A DNA stretch of 64,000 nucleotides, taken from Beta vulgaris subsp. vulgaris. Taxonomy: Eukaryota > Streptophyta > Magnoliopsida > Caryophyllales > Amaranthaceae. The stretch spans positions 9,031,238 to 9,095,237 of the forward strand of contig NC_079207.1 in the NCBI RefSeq assembly GCF_026745355.1, in the 5' to 3' direction. Shown here piece by piece: positions 58,439 through 64,000 of the stretch (the stretch's first letter is position 1; every line of letters starts with the position of its first letter). A program made the position numbers and the translations under genes. A model generated the notes under the pieces. It was not told where the DNA came from. It did no database searches and saw only the letters and a list, made by a program, of their open reading frames with translations.

Positions 58439-59796
58439 ATGATTTCCAAATTAGTAGTAATTAGGTTGGTAATAGTAATAATGGGATTATTGGGGATGAA
58501 AGTGGAAGTAGGAGAAGGAAGAGCTCCAGTGCTACATGAGGTTGGGGGGAATAGGTTTGGTTGGAGGCTTGACGTCAATTTTTCGGAGTGGGCTGCTCAT
58601 CAACGTTTTTATGTCGGGGATTGGCTTTGTATGTATATTTTTACTCGCTTTTTATTTAATATATTGTTTCGGCTTTTTATTAGCGTTTTATGTTGGTGAT
58701 TGGCTTTGTACGTATATTTTTACTCTCTTTTTATTTAATATATTGTTTCGGCTTTTTATTAGTGTTTTATGTTGGTGATTGACTTAAACATATTTCTAAT
58801 CTTTTTTATTTAATACTTTGTCTATTCTATCCCTTTTCTATGTAAATTAAACAAATTTATCTTTGCCTCCACTAAAATTGATGTCTCTTTGTTGGAAGGC
58901 TTAATTTAAATCCTTTTGATCATGTAGGCTATTTTAGTTGATTTAATATTGACCTATAAACTTAATACTTTTCATTAATTAGTCATAACATTTTATTTCA
59001 TTTTTGTCACAAACTTTTTTTGTTTAATCCTACTCTCTATGCCTATATATTATAGTTTGAGAAAGCGTCTTTTTATCCTAATAATTCGGTCATTTTCCCA
59101 CAAATTTTCCATAATTACGTTGTGCTTTTTCTCCCCTAAATTTTCATTTTTTTCCCCACTTTCCATTCACCTTTAAAAGGAAGATAATCATACACTCTAT
59201 GATCAATTAAAATTTGATACTTCATTACCCTAAATCCCTAATGAAGTACTATATCTAACAAAAACCAATTACGTACATACATCCTCGTTACTTATTCTAA
59301 TAAAATATCAATTGCATGTAACATGTGACGACCTCGGATATTTTACCCAACTATATAATATATAACTATCTAATCCATAATTATTAAGAATGGTAATTCA
59401 TCTAATAATTATTATTATTTTTTGGCAGATTTTGGATTTGACAAGCAATTAATAAGTGTCCTAGAGGTGAACCAAACAGGGTACAAAAATTGCATAGAGA
59501 GCAACTATTTAACCAATATAACAAGGGGAGGTAGAGATGTTTTCAATCTAACGGTTGCTAAGCCTTACTACTTCATCAGCGGTCGAGGTTACTGCAATCG
59601 TGGGATCAAGCTTGCTATTACAGTACATGATGCTCCACCAGATTCTAGCCCACCTTCTTCTTCTGAATCAATCTCAAAAAAATCTCCTACTTCTATCATA
59701 ATTTCTTATGCTACTACCACTTTATTTCAACCGTCTGATCATTTTCTTATCATCATGATCATCACTATGATTATATCTCTTGTTTGGCTATTTTAA
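58439..59796 (+). CDS. ENODL: Early nodulin-like (phytocyanin) protein, GPI-anchored type
   Basis: Two exons (58439-58628 and 59429-59796) join in frame across a GT-AG intron to give 185 residues. An N-terminal hydrophobic signal (MISKLVVIRLVIVIMGLLGM) precedes a plastocyanin-like domain. Landmarks are EVGGNRFGW, FYVGDWLYFGFDK (across the splice), YKNC and YYFISGRGYCNRGIKLAI. The paired cysteines are present, but the copper-binding histidines of true phytocyanins are absent, as in early nodulin-like proteins. A Ser/Pro-rich linker (PPDSSPPSSSES) and a hydrophobic tail (FLIIMIITMIISLVWLF) suggest a GPI-anchored cell-surface protein. The intron position after DWL is the conserved phytocyanin site. 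Ligand and exact role are unknown. Confidence 0.88.
58605..58800 (+). repeat. 79-bp tandem duplication across the phytocyanin donor site
   Basis: Two full units and a partial third start at about 58605, 58684 and 58763, each beginning GTTTTATGT and containing GATTGGCTTTGTAYGTAT (the third reads GATTGACTTAAACAT). The unit includes the last 24 nt of exon 1 and its splice donor. Confidence 0.85.
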
Positions 59797-60920
59797 CCTA
59801 TAGTTGCATGCATTTGATCATTTAATGTTATGTAGTAGCTAGGTTCTTGGAAATTGCTTGTTCGACATATGTAAGGCGGCATTTAGCAAAACTCATAAAT
59901 ATCTGATTATTTAGCAAAACCAATTATTATGTTATTTGATCATTGATGATTTTATTATGTAGTAGGGTCTTGGAAATTGCTTGTTCAATGTACTTGGTTA
60001 GTATGATTAATATGGGAATATGATATTTGTGGTTGTAGTTGTTTCATTGTATTAGTGGTGGTACAACAACTTTTCATATGAAGTGACAAGAATATTGATT
60101 CATCAAATCTTGTACGGTAAACATGCATGCTTGTTTTACTTTGTTTTTCTGCCAATTTTCCACGCACATTCCTATCTGAAATATGGAGATTGTTATTCAT
60201 CGTCCTCACTTAAGTTAGGTGCATTGTCAAGTCATGTAAACTGTCAAGTATAGGATTACGCCTAGAGAAAATAAGGTGATGTGTATTAGTTACCTTCTTT
60301 ATTTCAAAATAAAAGACATGTATAATAATCGAGGTTGAACACTTGAACTATGATCATTAACAATAATTTATATTAACCATTATTATTATTATTTAAGAAA
60401 AAATAATGGTACAATTTTTAATTTTAATATCATAAGAAATTTTTTTGTCAAATCAAATTTTCATAAAGTATGTATGCTTAATACTTTGAAAAAAAATTGT
60501 GCCTACGTAAGTAATGAACATTTTTTTAATGATTTCATAGAAGCAAGTTTTAGCTCCACCGAACACAAGTTGGTTTATGGATGACATAGTAATAAACTTC
60601 TATATTCTAGATACCATCTTTTGTTGTTACTTTTATATATAAATATAGTAAAATCTTTTATTGTCATTTCTTTGCATTTCTTTTCGGTATAGATGAATCT
60701 TACAAGCAATGTTCTATAAAATTAAAGATCGAGAGATGTACACTACTAGTAACTTATTGCGTATATGCTTGATAGAGCCCTCCTCGTTTTGTAGTAGGTT
60801 TAATTTGTCTATTGAATAACGGGAATAATATGATTCTAGAGTTATTTAGTATTTATTTGTCATTTTATATGATAATCTAGGTGTGAAATTCTTTAACGAG
60901 GAAAAATAATCATTACAAAT
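59797..60920. other. Downstream region of the phytocyanin gene
   Basis: This covers the presumed 3' UTR, including a partly repeated GTAGTAGGGTCTTGGAAATTG segment (about 59832-59855 and 59960-59980), and AT-rich spacer. I see no gene. Confidence 0.4.
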
Positions 60921-61232
60921 GGAGCTATTTGGTTCAAGATATGAGATGGAAAGAGAATGAAAACAAATAAAGTAGAGAAATGGTAATAAAAGTGGTTACA
61001 TTTACTGGGTGTTCGATTCAATCGATCGAATGGAAATAATTAAAATGATAACTATTATCACGAACTAATGGATTTTGTTATTTAAGGGGGAGGGGAGGTA
61101 ACAAATCGGGAGAGTTCATTACCACCGAGTAATGATAATAGATTGCTTAGGAGTTGAATCAAATATGAAGAAAGAAAATCGATAATTAATTCCGTTTGTT
61201 TATCTTGAACCCTAAAAATAATGAATCAAACT
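60921..61232. mobile_element. Diverged Tourist-like MITE, relative of 27489-27772
   Basis: The right end (CCGTTTGTTTATCTTGAACC then AATAATGAATCAAAC) matches the reverse complement of the left end of the element at 27489. The left end has CTATTTGGTTCAAGATATG. It is in inverted orientation and more decayed; termini and target duplication are unclear. Confidence 0.55.
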
Positions 61233-61482
61233 GGATATTAGACTAAACCTATCAAGTTTTTACCAAGTGATCCGAAAAGAAATAAAATGTAAAAAAAAAA
61301 AAAAAAACAGAGAGGAGGTGGGGGCTTAATGCGTGTGCCTTCTTTCATTGGATACCATGTGTTATGTAAGATTTTGGTGCTTTGAACATGGTATTATTAG
61401 AGAGAATATGAAAACTAGAAGCAGGTTACAGAGTTACATTTCTAAACTACGTAGTACAAGATAAGGATTACATTCTTACCCG

Positions 61483-61566
61483 TGACTCAGTGACTCGTGA
61501 CTCACAGACTCAGTGACTCGTGACTCGTGACTCGTGACTCGTGACTCGTGACTCGTGACTCGTGAG
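61483..61566 (+). repeat. GTGACTC microsatellite
   Basis: A run of (CGTGACT)n heptamers, about seven perfect at 61510-61563 with variants before it. Confidence 0.9.
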
Positions 61567-61749
61567 TGTAAGATAATAGTAAGACTTCAACACACAATTA
61601 ATTTTTGTTTCTTTTTGTTTTTAAGTGAGGTTTGAAGTTTTTAAAAATGAAGTTTGCAGTGTTAAATGTGAGAATTACTTGTTAGAAGTTGAGTATATAT
61701 TTTTTAATTGTCAAAACAAAATATTGGATAATATTATATGCAATCACCA

Positions 61750-62356
61750 GCGGGCAGGTTTTGATTACTTTGAAACCTTTGGTCATGTTGTTAAACCTAC
61801 TACTGTTCGTTTGGTGCTTAGTTGCTTACTATTGTTGTTTCTCTTAAATGGTCTATTCGTCAGTTAGATGTCAAAAATGCGTTTCTTCATGGTTTTCTCA
61901 ATGAAGAGGTTTATATGCGTCAACCTCCTGGTTTTATTCATCCATCTAAACCTACACATATCTGTCGTCTTCGTAAGTCCATTTATGGTTTGAAACAAGC
62001 TCCTTGAGCTTGGTTTTCTCGGTTTAGCAACTTCCTTCTATATATTGGTTTCAAGTGCAGCAGTTGTGACACTTCTATGTTTACTCTGAAATATCGTGGT
62101 CATCTTATTATTCTTCTCTTATATGTTGATGACATTGTCCTTACTGGTAGTAGTCCTCCTCTTGTTGCCAAATTCATTTCTGTTCTTTCTTCTCAGTTTG
62201 CTATGAAGGATTTAGGGGATCTTCATTACTTCTTAGGTGTGCAGGTTGTGCGTACTCCTTCTGGTTTATTTTTGTCTCAACATAAGTATGTTTCTGATTT
62301 ACTATGTAAATTCCATCTTCATACTATTAAACCAGTTACCACTCATGTTGTAGGTT
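61750..62356 (+). pseudogene. Ty1/copia reverse transcriptase fragment
   Basis: Pieces of a copia RT follow in order across frame breaks: [68 protein letters not shown], the active site LLYVDDIVLTG, and LGDLHYFLGVQVVRTPSGLF. A TGA at 62005-62007 follows KQAP, and there is a shift near 61830. No LTRs, gag or integrase are visible; it is an isolated relic. Confidence 0.88.
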
Positions 62357-62504
62357 AACCTGGCATTCAATATATATAGTATTGATAATACAGACAAGTA
62401 CCCTTCTACCCTTTACAATATAATATTATCCCTTTACATATAATATTATCCAATACAAAACAATGGAGTATAAGCGCTTATATAAATGAACTAATATCAA
62501 GTTA

Positions 62505-62650
62505 AACTTGGCCTAGTGGCTAGTAGGAAGGAAATAATTTTCGAACCTCAAGGTTGGGGGGTTTTATCTCACTTGGACACACTAAAAGTGTTTGTCCGTA
62601 AATTGTAAACTCAAGCCGAGTTAACCTGCGAGAGGTTGCGTCTGGCAAAA
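62505..62650 (+). mobile_element. Possible tRNA-derived SINE
   Basis: An A-box-like TTGGCCTAGTGGCTAGTAGG is followed by a B-box-like TTTTCGAACCTCAAGG about 20-35 nt on. The downstream part (GCCGAGTTAACCTGCGAGAG) resembles a SINE body. No tail was identified. Confidence 0.35.
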
Positions 62651-63600
62651 CCCTTCATCTTATAATTAACATGAAATAATTTTTAAAAAGATCTCTTTAA
62701 AATGTAAGGGTACCAACTAAAACGAACAAATCAAACTAAAAAATTGAATTGTTACAGCCTAAAAAAAAACTAAACCTGTTAATGATGAGTTAATTCATTT
62801 TTGGAAACAACACTTAAAAATGATTAGAGTATATATTAGTAATAAATGAACAAATCAAACTTGAAAATGATTGATGACATCCTATAATCCATGTTATGTA
62901 CGATAAATTGAATGAAATTGGTAAACTTATGAAAGAATTCAATTTAAGAGAAGAAAGATTCATAAGCTCAACGCAAATAAGATATTTAGTAGAGTAGTGT
63001 AATAATTATGAGTTTCCGTTGTCAAGACGCTTATTTCAAATTAAAATTAAATAATAGTAAATTCAATATTAAAAAAAGAATTCGTCCAATAATGATTAGG
63101 CTTAATTTCTTTCCATAACTATTTTAATCTATTTAATAATTAAGTCTACTTTTATATTAAAAATAGATAATTTCTTTTAATAATTTGTGTAGTAATTAAC
63201 CTTTTGTCTTTTAAGATTTGGTGCTTTTATAAAATTCATAATTAATCATTCAACCGAGGCTTTAGGTGTCTCCTCTCTCAAAGAGAGAGAATAAAGGAGG
63301 TATTCTAGTCCACGATCCTAAAAAGAATTGAAGCGCAATCAATACGATGAAGACTATATTAAAATAAACAAAAGCATCAGTAGTTTAATTACATAACAAT
63401 AAGACAAATGTTATCTATATTGAGACGATAAGGTGCACTCTTAATTTCAACATTGTTTATACTATAGCATAAGCCACTATAAATAATAAAGTTGTACGTA
63501 TCACTCTACTATTGTCTATCTCATTTGCTAAACAACGTCCTAAAATTTCCTAGTAACGCCCTAAATACAGTATTTTTATACTGTATTTATATACTTTCCT
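62651..63600. other. AT-rich spacer
   Basis: I see no gene, RNA or clear element here. Confidence 0.4.
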
Positions 63601-63635
63601 AAATCCTCCTCCAATTTCAAAAGTCCAACTTTCCG

Positions 63636-63806
63636 GTACACCACCACCACCACCACCACCATCATCTTCTTCCCGAACCACCAACACCACCGTACCCCGA
63701 CACACCACTACCACCACCTTCTCCACGGCACCACCACCACCACCACCTTTTTTCCACGGCACCACCACCATCTTTTTTCCACGGTACCACCACCACCATC
63801 ATCATG
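63636..63806 (+). repeat. CCA/CAC trinucleotide-rich tract
   Basis: Several (CCA)n runs alternate with TTTTTTCCACGGCACCACC units. The minus-strand frame across it is a low-complexity Gly/Val string and is not a credible gene. Confidence 0.8.
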
Positions 63807-63814
63807 TTTTTTTT

Positions 63815-63990
63815 CATTTAAAAAAAAAAATCAGAAAAAAGGGGCGCCCACCAAGGACGCCCCACCACAGGTGGAGGCGTCCTTGGCAGGCGCTCCACCA
63901 CATGGTGAGGCGCATGCCAAGGACGCCTCCATCGGTGGTGGGGCGTCCTTGGTGGGCGCCCCTTTTTTTCTGAAATTTTTTTTAAAAAAA
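63815..63990. repeat. Long GC-rich inverted repeat (hairpin)
   Basis: Two arms of about 85 bp are near-perfect inverted copies around a centre near 63902. The left arm runs TCAGAAAAAAGGGGCGCCC onward to GGAGGCGTCCTTGGCA; the right arm mirrors it to GGGCGCCCCTTTTTTTCTGA. Few mismatches are seen. Repeated AAGGACGC motifs occur within each arm. It could be a foldback element cut by the window edge or a small-RNA hairpin. Confidence 0.85.
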
Positions 63991-64000
63991 TAAGAGACGC

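Noticed and set aside
63550..63771. Minus-strand Gly/Val-rich frame
   Set aside because: It is a translation of (CCA)n repeats, not a gene.

Overview
This is nuclear DNA of a flowering plant. It holds intron-rich genes with GT-AG splicing, an SVP-type MADS-box gene, a plant-specific KIN-14 kinesin, Tat, Athila and chromovirus LTR retrotransposons, and many MITEs and SINEs. The proteins look eudicot. The species cannot be fixed from the sequence; a Caryophyllales origin is only a guess.

Gene layout: (1) 1-11333, minus: 13 exons of a KAC/KIN-14 kinesin for actin-based chloroplast movement, whose 3' end runs off the left edge. (2) 11334-16900: a MITE-rich spacer between divergent genes. (3) 16901-21415, plus: a complete 8-exon SVP/AGL24-like MADS-box gene. 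(4) 21416-24960: a convergent spacer with hAT-like and other repeats. (5) 24961-29229, minus: a complete 9-exon PASTICCINO2 3-hydroxyacyl-CoA dehydratase, 221 aa, with a 19-nt microexon. (6) 58439-59796, plus: a 2-exon early-nodulin-like phytocyanin. (7) 61750-62356: a broken Ty1/copia RT fragment. (8) The right edge: CCA-rich repeats and a long GC-rich hairpin.

The 27-kb block 29661-56629 is a set of nested transposons whose order can be read from target-site duplications. A mariner-like element (29661-32462) has 32-bp perfect TIRs and carries a truncated transposase plus a foreign antisense ORF. Next to its right end sits a Tat-lineage Ty3/gypsy element (32471-56629; two 405-bp LTRs about 1% diverged; TSD ATAGA). 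The Tat element was invaded by a Tekay/Del-type chromovirus (from 33172), whose own LTR holds a hAT-like MITE (35644-36099; TSD GTCGGGGC). It was also invaded by an antisense Athila derivative (41464-48249; TSD TAAAC) that keeps only gag and protease. Between pol and its 3' LTR the Tat element carries a spliced antisense gene (54042-51460) and two blocks of tandem repeats.

The host genes have no evident functional link to one another. The most unusual material is the antisense intron-containing gene of the Tat element, the cargo-bearing mariner, a SINE duplication split by 27 kb of insertions, a sequence core shared by MITEs with different termini, and a duplicated splice donor in the phytocyanin gene.
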